From: Methanolinea sp.
GTDB lineage: Archaea; Halobacteriota; Methanomicrobia; Methanomicrobiales; Methanospirillaceae
Length of the DNA: 64,000 nucleotides
Direction: 5' to 3'
NCBI GenBank assembly: GCA_018262855.1
Contig: JADFDO010000011.1
Coordinates: 1-64,000 of the forward strand
Numbering within the stretch: position 1 is the stretch's first letter; every line of letters starts with the position of its first letter. Below, piece by piece: positions 54,290 through 62,233 of the stretch. Made by a program: the position numbers and the translations under genes. The notes under the pieces were generated by a model. That model was not told the origin of the DNA. It saw only the letters and a list, made by a program, of their open reading frames with translations, and did no database searches.

Positions 54290-55435
54290 TCAGGATACTT
54301 TCTGATGATCGATGCATGCGTTTAAGACCGATTCCATGAGGGCGAGGGCTCCCTCGATCCCGGCGAGCGGCCTTGCATGCAGCCTCACCTGGCCCCGTAA
54401 CGGCGGAGTGACCCCGACGAACGCTGCGGATGGGAATGCAGTCTGCTCAAACGAAGATCCGAGCACGAGGTCTGGTGCCTGCTGTTCGAGCATCTCCCTG
54501 ATCCCTTCATAATCCCTGACCCATCTTGAAGGATACTTCCCTTCGACCGGGACGTTTCTCGACGCGATATCCAGGATCTCGGCATCAAGGTATTCTATAA
54601 GCATGCCGGCAACCGCCTGCATTGAAGCATCCTGCCCGGAAAGGACAACCGTTGGTGGTTCAAACCTTCGTAAGTATTTGTCGCAGGCAGCATTGATCCG
54701 CTCCTCCGCAAGAGGGAGATGCCGTCCGGAGAGAACGCCTCCGCTGTCCGGGAACCTGTCTTCGAGTGCCCTGACAGTCTCCCGCATCGCTTCCATCCCG
54801 AGCATCGATCCGAATGACGATCCCCGCCCAGAGATGAGATCGGGATTCGTATGGACCGTCCATGGTGCAATATCAGTGTCGTTCCCCGCATCACCTGAGC
54901 AAAGCGGAACCCCGCAGCATGCTCCTGCCAGCCGGAGCATCCGTGCTATCTCCTGCAGGTTTCCTCTCCAGAAAGGGTCCAAGAGTGAGAGCCCGTCAAT
55001 GTTGACATGGTCCTGCATCGCTTCTGACTCAGGGAGGGTGAGGGCCGAGAGGGCTGATAGGTATCCCTTCTCGTACTCGCCGGAAAATCCCGGCGAATCG
55101 ATTACTTGGACCATCAGATCATCCCCGTAGCGTGCCTCGAGCGATGCCCGGACATCCTCGCCTATGATTGATGGGACGCATGAGAGGATCACGAAGATAT
55201 CCCGGTAATTCTTCGAGATGTCGTCGATCGTCCGGAACAATGCCTCGTCAGTCCCGAGTATGATATCCTCATCCGAAAGAGAGGTACAGAAGAGGGGGGC
55301 GTGGAGGGTGGTCACCGGGTAGAAATAGCACCCTTCGGATCCGTGGATCACCACACCTATCTCCTGAAATCCCGAGAGACAGGCTGCTGCCCCGGTAAGC
55401 CCGCATGGCCAGAGCGGCCCGGCACACTCAGGCAT
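54290..55435 (-). CDS. Nitrogenase-like component 1 protein, K-type
   Basis: This 381-residue protein has a NifD/K/E/N-type layout with cluster cysteines C11 (PCGLTGAAA), C36 (GSEGCYFYP) and C86 (LSCVPSIIGEDV). It has later sections VVIHGSEG, DPFWRGNLQEIARML and PPTVVLSGQDASMQAVAGMLIEYL, typical of the second Rossmann-like domain. ATG 55435 overlaps the D-like stop by eight bases. It completes an overlapping H-D-K operon and would form a heterotetramer with the D-like subunit. It does not show the conserved nitrogenase FeMo-cofactor ligand motifs. Its substrate is unknown. Confidence 0.75.
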   Translation of the reverse strand: MPECAGPLWPCGLTGAAACLSGFQEIGVVIHGSEGCYFYPVTTLHAPLFCTSLSDEDIILGTDEALFRTIDDISKNYRDIFVILSCVPSIIGEDVRASLEARYGDDLMVQVIDSPGFSGEYEKGYLSALSALTLPESEAMQDHVNIDGLSLLDPFWRGNLQEIARMLRLAGACCGVPLCSGDAGNDTDIAPWTVHTNPDLISGRGSSFGSMLGMEAMRETVRALEDRFPDSGGVLSGRHLPLAEERINAACDKYLRRFEPPTVVLSGQDASMQAVAGMLIEYLDAEILDIASRNVPVEGKYPSRWVRDYEGIREMLEQQAPDLVLGSSFEQTAFPSAAFVGVTPPLRGQVRLHARPLAGIEGALALMESVLNACIDHQKVS

Positions 55436-56447
55436 GGCAGCCTCTCTTCCACCGGTGAAGCAGCCTCCGGATCCCGTTCGTGCCGACCGGGAACGGGTCC
55501 GGTACCGGGACAGGATTCCCCTCTTCGTGCACTTCGAGGTCGAAGAGATCGGCAAGCTCGTACCCGAGGCGCGATGACCCGTCGGCCGGGTACTGGGTGC
55601 TGAACCTGACCCGCTTTCCTTTCAGCGACGAGAAGGTCCGAACCATCTCGTGCTGGAGGGCTTCTTCGTTTGCGATGGCATGAGAAGTCTCAATGGAGAG
55701 TGCCTCCCCCACCTCTTCCATGAACCGAAGCGTCCCTTCGATCCCGAGCGGGAACGATTCGATGAAGGGAATTCCAAGGTCATCCTCAAGCGATCTCCCC
55801 AGCGGAACCATAGAGGGGTCCCGGAGGATATTCAGGGAAGCATTCCCGAGGCGCCGTATCTCCGGGACAGAGGTTGCACACACGAACCGGGCATTGACAG
55901 GAACTCCCATGGACTGCAGGATCCGTGATACTTCGCGGAAATGCTCGGAAACCTCGTATTCCAGGGTCTTCTCTCCGATGAGGTTGACGGACAGGGCCTT
56001 CTCCCCGTTCGCTGCGAGGCGGGAGAGTGCCCGGAGAGCTTCCATGTGGCCCGAAAGAAACCCGCCGCCAAGGAATCCACCCGTGGGAATATGGAGGACC
56101 GGAGTCGTCCGGGGCACATGGCAGATCGCCTCCACATCGTCACCGATCGTTGCGGCAACACACGTCGAGAGGACGCAGACGATCTCGGGATGGTGCGAGA
56201 GCGCCTGGAGAAGGGTCTCCTCGAGCAGCGGTTCGCCGCCGAAGATGACCTCCTTCTCGGACATGTCTGTCGAGATGAGGGCGGGGGGAGCCACACGGTC
56301 CCTGGCAGCGTGGAGTGCATGGAGAAGTGAGAAGTTATGGTGGGCGCACCCTGCAGGTCCGTGGATGATCGTTGCGCAGTCCCTGATCTCGGTCGTGACA
56401 GAGAGCGCCCCTGTCAGCGTGCACCCATCATCACGTGGAGTAGGCAT
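55428..56447 (-). CDS. Nitrogenase-like component 1 protein, D-type
   Basis: This 339-residue protein has C9 ([10 protein letters not shown]), C34 ([11 protein letters not shown]) and C96 ([13 protein letters not shown]), the three cysteines expected for an Fe-S cluster ligand set in NifD/E-like and CfbD-like proteins. A later segment, [15 protein letters not shown], then [23 protein letters not shown], follows the family pattern. It is shorter than nitrogenase NifD. ATG 56447 overlaps the NifH-like gene stop by 17 bases. I would expect it to bind a substrate other than N2. CfbD is one candidate identity. Confidence 0.78.
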   Translation of the reverse strand: MPTPRDDGCTLTGALSVTTEIRDCATIIHGPAGCAHHNFSLLHALHAARDRVAPPALISTDMSEKEVIFGGEPLLEETLLQALSHHPEIVCVLSTCVAATIGDDVEAICHVPRTTPVLHIPTGGFLGGGFLSGHMEALRALSRLAANGEKALSVNLIGEKTLEYEVSEHFREVSRILQSMGVPVNARFVCATSVPEIRRLGNASLNILRDPSMVPLGRSLEDDLGIPFIESFPLGIEGTLRFMEEVGEALSIETSHAIANEEALQHEMVRTFSSLKGKRVRFSTQYPADGSSRLGYELADLFDLEVHEEGNPVPVPDPFPVGTNGIRRLLHRWKRGCHA

Positions 56448-57246
56448 ATGCAAGGTCTTCCAGGTCTTCCATCTCAAGCGGCGTGGGAATATCCAGCCTT
56501 CGGTTCTCCATGATCTTTTCTGCGAGTTCGCGGTAGACCCCGGCCTGGCGGGAATCAGGAGTAAACTGGATCACGGTCTTCCTGTTCAGCTCCGACTGCT
56601 GGACCACCTGGTCTCTCGGGATGAACTGGATCATGGAACTCCCTATCTTTTCAGAGAACTCCGCAACAAGCTCTTCTTCCCGGGGGAGGTTCTTCGCATT
56701 GCAGATCACGCCACCGAGGCGGCACCGGCTTCGTGCCCGTGACGAGAGCCTTGATATCGCTTTGCAGATGTTGTTTGCGGCATAGAGCGACATCAGCTCC
56801 CCCGAGGTGACGAGGTAGACCTCTTCCGCGTACCCCTCGCGCATGGGCATTGCAAAACCCCCGCAGACCACATCGCCGAGGACATCGTAGACCACGACGT
56901 CCGCGGAAAGCGCCCCGAGCCGCTCCAGGATCTGGAATGTCGCGATAATCCCCCGGCCGGCACACCCTACCCCCGGCTCAGGACCTCCTGCTTCCACGCA
57001 CCGGACGCCATTAAATCCCCGGAATACCACCTCGTCAAGGCTCAGAGCCCGATCGCCCCTCTCCCGGACAAGGTCCATGACCGTCGGGATGAGGGTCCCC
57101 TGCATCAGCATCCTGGTGCTGTCCCTCTTCGGGTCGCACCCGATCTGAAGGACATCAAGGCCTTGCTGGGAGAGTGCGGCAGAGAGGTTTGCGGACGTGG
57201 TTGACTTCCCGATCCCGCCTTTCCCGTACAGGGCGATCTGTTTCAT
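56431..57246 (-). CDS. NifH/CfbC-like iron protein (nitrogenase-like reductase)
   Basis: This 271-residue ATP-dependent reductase has the P-loop GKGGIGKST (8-16), cluster cysteines C95 and C128 (GVGCAGRGI and [10 protein letters not shown]), and Arg98 (the site modified by ADP-ribosylation in some NifH). The C-terminal part [14 protein letters not shown] is typical. It delivers electrons to the two component-1 proteins encoded right after it. No nifB, nifE/N or NifI genes are in the window, so nitrogen fixation is unlikely. CfbC, which reduces Ni-sirohydrochlorin diamide for F430, is a known relative. Confidence 0.85.
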   Translation of the reverse strand: MKQIALYGKGGIGKSTTSANLSAALSQQGLDVLQIGCDPKRDSTRMLMQGTLIPTVMDLVRERGDRALSLDEVVFRGFNGVRCVEAGGPEPGVGCAGRGIIATFQILERLGALSADVVVYDVLGDVVCGGFAMPMREGYAEEVYLVTSGELMSLYAANNICKAISRLSSRARSRCRLGGVICNAKNLPREEELVAEFSEKIGSSMIQFIPRDQVVQQSELNRKTVIQFTPDSRQAGVYRELAEKIMENRRLDIPTPLEMEDLEDLAYAYST

Positions 57247-57323
57247 CACACAGTATTGGACGGCTTCTGTAATTAGATAGTATGGAGTTAACAAAAGTAA
57301 AGTTGATTTCAACAGGCCTGCGG

Positions 57324-58781
57324 CTACTCCTGACCCCGGATGAGCCCGGCGATAAGGACAAAGACCGGGATCACTTCGAGCCTTCCGACCCACATCACGA
57401 CAATGAACACCCACTTGGAGAGGAGAGGCATGGTGGAGTTCACGTACCCGCTCGAGATCCCGCAGGAACTTATCGCTGAGACGATGTCAAAGAGGAGGTC
57501 TGTCAGTCCCATCGACATGATGTGCTCCTGGAGTACGATGACGGTTGCGAGAAAGACGGTCACGACCGAGAGGATGATCACGAGCATGCTCTTCGAGAGT
57601 TCCGGCTCCGCGATCTCAATGGGGATCGTCTTCTTCTGGTACTTGAAAGGCACAAGCACCCTGCTGCTTACAAAAGTCCTCTTGAACCACCAGATGATTC
57701 CCCGGTACCCGAGCGCAATCCGCGACAGCCTTATACCCCCGGCGGTGCTCCCGCTCGCACCCCCGATGAAGACAAGCATTGTTAAAAAGACGACCGTCAC
57801 GCTTGGGTAGAGATGGGGATTTCCGTTCTGGAACCCCGTGGTGCTGATCGCTGCAGTGGTCATGAAGACTCCCTGCCGGAGCGATTCAGTGAGGGAGAAA
57901 TGGGCGAGGAACATGAGGTCAGCGATCACGATGAGAGAACCGAAGACAAGGAAGATGATGAGCAGCCTCACCTCTTCGTTCGACAGAAATGAGACCTTCT
58001 TCCTCCGGTAGGTCATGTAGTAGAGGGTAAAGGGCGTTGACCCGAGGATCATGACAGGGATCAGGAAGATCTCGAGGAGAGGGTTATGGTACGCGAGCAC
58101 CCCTCCCTCCTTTGGGATGAATCCCCCGGTCGAGATCGCGGAGATGGCGAGGTTTAAGGCATCCCAGAGGGGGACCCGGGCCATCATGATCAGGCCTGCA
58201 GCGATCACGGTGAGCAGGATGTACACGGCCCAGATCTCCTTCCCGTTCGCGATCACGCTCGGCAGGATTCGTTCGGCCTTTCTCTCGGCGCGGAAGAGGG
58301 GGGAAGTGTCAAGATCTGAGCGAAATGCTGTCGTGAGCGCAAGCGAGATCACCGCAAGGCCCCCGACCCACTGCATGTAGGTCCGCCAGAAGAGGAGGCT
58401 CTCAGGAATGGCGTGTATGTTCTGGAGGAGCGAGAACCCCGTCCCGGTCCATCCAGCCATGGACTCGAACATGGCATCGGTGAACGACAGATCCAGGATG
58501 AGCATGAACGGAATGCACGATATCACGGCAAACGCAAGCCAGACCAGCGCGACGGAACAGAGTGCCGCGGAGAACCTGACATCCGTCTTCTTCCTCGGGA
58601 GGTAGTTGAGCAGAAACCCGCTTGCAAAGAAGATTGCTGGGACGAGCGCGAGCGGCAGGATCATGTTCCACTCTCTGAAGATTGCCGCGATGGGCACGGG
58701 GAGAAGCGTGAGCGGGCTTATAAAGATGAGCATCTCCCCGAGCTCCCCGAGGACCATGGAAAAGTACCGGATCCGGCCCAT
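57324..58781 (-). CDS. trkH: TrkH family potassium transporter
   Basis: This 485-residue membrane protein has repeated helix-pore-helix units of the Trk/Ktr family. Selectivity-loop-like stretches are [30 protein letters not shown] and [27 protein letters not shown] follows the third unit. No trkA is adjacent. ATG 58781 ([16 protein letters not shown]) was chosen because upstream codons have no family similarity. The downstream NifH-like gene starts 77 bp after its stop; whether they share a transcript is unclear. Confidence 0.92.
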   Translation of the reverse strand: MGRIRYFSMVLGELGEMLIFISPLTLLPVPIAAIFREWNMILPLALVPAIFFASGFLLNYLPRKKTDVRFSAALCSVALVWLAFAVISCIPFMLILDLSFTDAMFESMAGWTGTGFSLLQNIHAIPESLLFWRTYMQWVGGLAVISLALTTAFRSDLDTSPLFRAERKAERILPSVIANGKEIWAVYILLTVIAAGLIMMARVPLWDALNLAISAISTGGFIPKEGGVLAYHNPLLEIFLIPVMILGSTPFTLYYMTYRRKKVSFLSNEEVRLLIIFLVFGSLIVIADLMFLAHFSLTESLRQGVFMTTAAISTTGFQNGNPHLYPSVTVVFLTMLVFIGGASGSTAGGIRLSRIALGYRGIIWWFKRTFVSSRVLVPFKYQKKTIPIEIAEPELSKSMLVIILSVVTVFLATVIVLQEHIMSMGLTDLLFDIVSAISSCGISSGYVNSTMPLLSKWVFIVVMWVGRLEVIPVFVLIAGLIRGQE

Positions 58782-58852
58782 TTTGATAAAAAGGTGTGGA
58801 ATCTCCAGCCTGATGTATGTTTGCCCCGTCGGGTGAGTGCGGGGACGCGGGG

Positions 58853-59809
58853 TCAATCGAGCATGAGCCGGTGGGAGATGATCCGCCAGCAGACGATCAT
58901 CTGCATGATATCGGTCGGGGTGAGGAGCGGGCACGTGGGGATGAGCGATGAAGGATCGATCCCCGTCTGCTCGCGGAGGCGCGAGAAGAGTTCCTTCGCG
59001 GCATCGCACGGGAATCCCCCGTCGAGCTCAATCCTTCCCATGTGGTGCCCCGCATTCCCGACAGGCATGTACTCAACAGAATAAGGCCTCCTGTGCCCGG
59101 ATATGACCGATCCGATGTCAAAGTTCATCCACACCTTCTCGTGCATCTCCGGGAGAGGCGCAATGGTGAGGGAGACCCGGTAGATATTCTCGTTCCACCC
59201 GAGCTTCCTCCCAAATCGTGAGAAGGAGATCCCGATGATTGCCTGGGCGTGCTCCCTCTGCGGGGCGACAAAGGCGAGGTAATCCGGCTCGCGGATCGCC
59301 ATCTCCCTCCTGACCTCCTGCTCGGTATACCCGCGGCTTCCCATGTCCCGCTTCAACTTCCATTCACGCTTTACATCCGGGGATGGGTCGACGAAGAACG
59401 AGAAATCCAAAAGATCCCGGAGTCCCGGCGTGCTGAGTGGGTGCAGACCCTCGAGGATGATGACTTTTGCCGGTGAAAAAGAGACCGGTCCCTCGATGGT
59501 TCCGGTCCCATGGTTGTACCGCATCTTCTCGATGCTCCCACCCTGTTTCAGCATCCGGACATCCCGCTCGAGCCGGGCAATATCGTTTGCAGCGGGATTG
59601 AGCGGGGTGATCTGAAGCGAGTTCCGCTGCTCCCGATCATAGCGGTGGTAATCATCAAGCGAGATCGTCGAGACGAGGTCCTCGCCCAGCATGTTCCGAA
59701 GGCCTGCGGTAAACGTGCTCTTCCCGGATCCGGAATCCCCTGCAACACCGATGATATAGACACGCTTCGATTCTGAGAGGAACTTCCGAAAATCCCTATC
59801 GTTGCTCAT
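58853..59809 (-). CDS. prk: Phosphoribulokinase, archaeal type
   Basis: This 318-residue kinase has the P-loop GDSGSGKST (24-32), SLDDYHRYDREQRNSLQ, and YNHGTGTIEGP, all typical of phosphoribulokinase rather than uridine kinase. Archaeal PRK makes ribulose 1,5-bisphosphate in the reductive hexulose-phosphate pathway described for Methanospirillum-type methanogens. RuBisCO is not in the window. ATG 59809 gives the expected N-terminus. It follows the FprA gene but has a separate gap of about 80 bp. Confidence 0.88.
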   Translation of the reverse strand: MSNDRDFRKFLSESKRVYIIGVAGDSGSGKSTFTAGLRNMLGEDLVSTISLDDYHRYDREQRNSLQITPLNPAANDIARLERDVRMLKQGGSIEKMRYNHGTGTIEGPVSFSPAKVIILEGLHPLSTPGLRDLLDFSFFVDPSPDVKREWKLKRDMGSRGYTEQEVRREMAIREPDYLAFVAPQREHAQAIIGISFSRFGRKLGWNENIYRVSLTIAPLPEMHEKVWMNFDIGSVISGHRRPYSVEYMPVGNAGHHMGRIELDGGFPCDAAKELFSRLREQTGIDPSSLIPTCPLLTPTDIMQMIVCWRIISHRLMLD

Positions 59810-59891
59810 ACAGAACCTCCTGATATCCTGCAATCAAGCCCGGAATCCAGCAGGATTGGTATACCGGAAAGAGGAGGAGGGTGTCCCTTCA

Positions 59892-61085
59892 TCAACCCTT
59901 ACCGAGGATCCCGATCTCCCTGTGCTTTGCGGCAATTCGGTCCGCGAGGACCTCGATGCTTCTCATATCCTGGGCTCCAGGGGCACCCTTGATGTAGACC
60001 GGCTCGAGCAGTTCGGCCTGCATCCTTGGGAGCATCCCTTTCAGCGTCTCGACCGTCTTTCCGCCCCACCCGTAGGAGCCGATGACAGTGATGAACCTGG
60101 TCTTCGGGCGCAGCAGGTTTGCGAGGTACGCGGCGTAGACAGCCTGGGGATGGGGCCCGAAGATGACCGTCGGGGTCCCGACCACGATGGTGGCGGCATC
60201 GACAAGCGCCATCGCAAGGTCGCCAATATCGGTCACAACCAGGTTGAAGGGAAGGACCCTGATGCCACGTTCCCGGAGCGCGTCTGTGAGGTGGTTCACC
60301 ATCTTCTCGGTGCTCCCGTGCATGCTGACGTACGGGATTACGACTTCGTTCTTGACCGTATCTGAGGTCCAGTCCCGGTATGCATCCATGATCAGGCGGG
60401 GTTCTGTGTGGATCGGGCCGTGGCTTGGGGCGATCATGCGGATATCAAGGGTGCCCACCTTCTCGAGGTTCTCCCGGACCGATGATCGGAACGGCATCAT
60501 GATCTCGGCATAGTAGCGTTTCGAGGCGCGGTAGATCTCGCCCCATTCGACGACACGAAGCGTGCTCTCCGAGTAGTGGGACCCGAAGAAATCGCAGGAG
60601 AAGAGGACCCGGTCTTCCCGGGCGAAGGTGACCATCGTTTCAGGCCAGTGGACCCAGGGCGTGAGGATGAACTCGAGCGTCTTTCCACCAAGGTCGATCG
60701 TGTCGCGGTCCTTGATCACCATGCACCGTTCCTCCTCGATATCCAGGAGATGCTTCACCTGGTCAAGGCACTTGTCGTTGACCACGATCTTTGCTCCGGG
60801 GAAGATCTCCGCAATCATGGGAAGGGTTCCGGAATGGTCCTGTTCTGCGTGGTTGATGATGATGTAGTCGACCGTATCGACCTTCGCCTTTACAAGGTTG
60901 GTCACGAGCTCGAGTTCCTTGGCCGGGTCCACCGTATCGATGAGCGCGGTCTTTGTCTTCCCCCGGACAAGGTAGGCATTGTAGCTGGTACCCTGTGGGA
61001 GCGGGATCAGTGAATCAAAGAGGCGCCTGTCGTGGTCAAGCGCTCCTACCGAGAATATTCCGGGTGCTATCTCCTGGACAACCAT
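59892..61085 (-). CDS. fprA: A-type flavoprotein (FprA/F420H2 oxidase family)
   Basis: This 397-residue flavodiiron protein reduces O2 to water, with electrons from F420H2 in methanogens. The beta-lactamase-like domain (~1-250) has H79-x-E81-x-D83-H84 (NHAEQDHSG), WVHWPETM and CDFFGSH. The flavodoxin domain (~255-395) has YVSMHGSTEKMV and VGTPTVIFGP, GSYGWGGKT. It is nine bases downstream of the rubredoxin gene, a likely electron carrier. It serves oxygen defence. Confidence 0.93.
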   Translation of the reverse strand: MVVQEIAPGIFSVGALDHDRRLFDSLIPLPQGTSYNAYLVRGKTKTALIDTVDPAKELELVTNLVKAKVDTVDYIIINHAEQDHSGTLPMIAEIFPGAKIVVNDKCLDQVKHLLDIEEERCMVIKDRDTIDLGGKTLEFILTPWVHWPETMVTFAREDRVLFSCDFFGSHYSESTLRVVEWGEIYRASKRYYAEIMMPFRSSVRENLEKVGTLDIRMIAPSHGPIHTEPRLIMDAYRDWTSDTVKNEVVIPYVSMHGSTEKMVNHLTDALRERGIRVLPFNLVVTDIGDLAMALVDAATIVVGTPTVIFGPHPQAVYAAYLANLLRPKTRFITVIGSYGWGGKTVETLKGMLPRMQAELLEPVYIKGAPGAQDMRSIEVLADRIAAKHREIGILGKG

Positions 61086-61094
61086 GCGTATCGC

Positions 61095-61253
61095 TCACAC
61101 TTTCACAAACTTATCAGGGCTTGCCATGCATATCGGGCAATGCCAGTCCCCGGGCAGTTTGGAAAAATCGATGCCGGATTGGATATTCATGGAAGGCTCA
61201 CCTTTGGCGGGGTCATAGATATGCCCGCATATCGTGCATTGATATGAATCCAT
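61095..61253 (-). CDS. Rubredoxin
   Basis: This short 52-residue protein, begun at ATG 61253, has Cys6-x2-Cys9 (YQCTICGHIYD) and Cys39-x2-Cys42 (WHCPICMASPDKF), the iron site of rubredoxin, and LPGDW in between. It lies nine bases before fprA on the same strand, consistent with supplying electrons to the flavodiiron protein. It is below the usual length cut for gene callers and easily missed. Confidence 0.92.
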   Translation of the reverse strand: MDSYQCTICGHIYDPAKGEPSMNIQSGIDFSKLPGDWHCPICMASPDKFVKV

Positions 61254-61479
61254 GTAGTACTTCTCTCCTTGTGGAAAGGATCAGGTGATCCTTTTGTCCA
61301 GTGTATCCTAGCGAAGATATTCCCATAATGATTTCCATGTCGGAAGCCATCCTTTGAACTCCACTGCAATCTTTTGGGTGCTTCTCCATTCACCCACGAA
61401 ATTTCAGGGAAATGTATCCCCTTTCATCCCCTGGAAAGAAGCGCGTTCCTCATATCATGGAACATCGATATGCATACCT

Positions 61480-62031
61480 ATGCCAGATCAGGATATCTCT
61501 GAAGGGGTCATGATGGTGGCCAAGCTGATGGCGCTCTCCGCACGGACCGCCCCGAAAGGAAAGGGAATGGATTCAATCGTGTGCACCATCGCGGGACCGG
61601 AAGACCTCCCCGCCCTCTCGAACGAGATGAAACGGCTCTCTGAGAAGCTCGGTCTCGCGTTCTTCCTGCGCGATGCGGGGAATGTTGCAGCCTCTGATGC
61701 CTGCGTGGCCATCGGTGTGAAAGGCCAGGAACCGATCGGAATCAACTGCCAGGGATGCGGATACGAGGGATGCGACGAAATGGTTGGTGCAGTGGATCCC
61801 GGAACGCCTGCCGGCCCCTTCCGGGGACCGAACTGCATCGTCAAGATCACCGATCTCGGGATCGCGGTCGGGTCGGCAGTGAAGACCGCATCGATCCACA
61901 ACGTTGACAACCGGGTGATGTATTCTGCAGGCGCCGCGGCGCTCTCTCTCGGGTGGCTCGAAGGGTGTACGGTAGCGTATGGGATCCCGCTCAGGGCATC
62001 AGGGAAGAATATCTACTTCGATAGGAAGTAG
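61480..62031 (+). CDS. DUF2148 ferredoxin-domain protein
   Basis: This 183-residue protein has a central Cys cluster GINCQGCGYEGCDEM, matching the DUF2148 family of uncharacterised Fe-S proteins, with LMALSARTAPKGKGMD at the N-terminus and GIAVGSAVKTASIHNVDNRVMYSAG near the end. It starts at ATG 61480; upstream codons are not family-like. It is divergent from rubredoxin, 226 bp away. Its redox partner is unknown. Confidence 0.82.
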   Translation: MPDQDISEGVMMVAKLMALSARTAPKGKGMDSIVCTIAGPEDLPALSNEMKRLSEKLGLAFFLRDAGNVAASDACVAIGVKGQEPIGINCQGCGYEGCDEMVGAVDPGTPAGPFRGPNCIVKITDLGIAVGSAVKTASIHNVDNRVMYSAGAAALSLGWLEGCTVAYGIPLRASGKNIYFDRK

Positions 62032-62233
62032 GGAGTGAACTCTCTCTCAGCTATCCGCGACACTCGCCATTCTCCCCCTTTCCTTTCCTGATACCCCGGG
62101 TAGGAGGGCCCCGGAGGACAATATGAAAGATCCTCTTTTTCTGACTCATTTGTGAGTTCCCTGCTTCCTTCTTTTTCCAACAGGAACACCTATCAGATCT
62201 TCAGACGTACCACTTGGTTTACCGGATACTCAT

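Noticed and set aside
54290-57246. True nitrogen-fixing nitrogenase
   Set aside because: D and K subunits are too short, conserved FeMo-cofactor ligand motifs are not seen and assembly genes are absent nearby.
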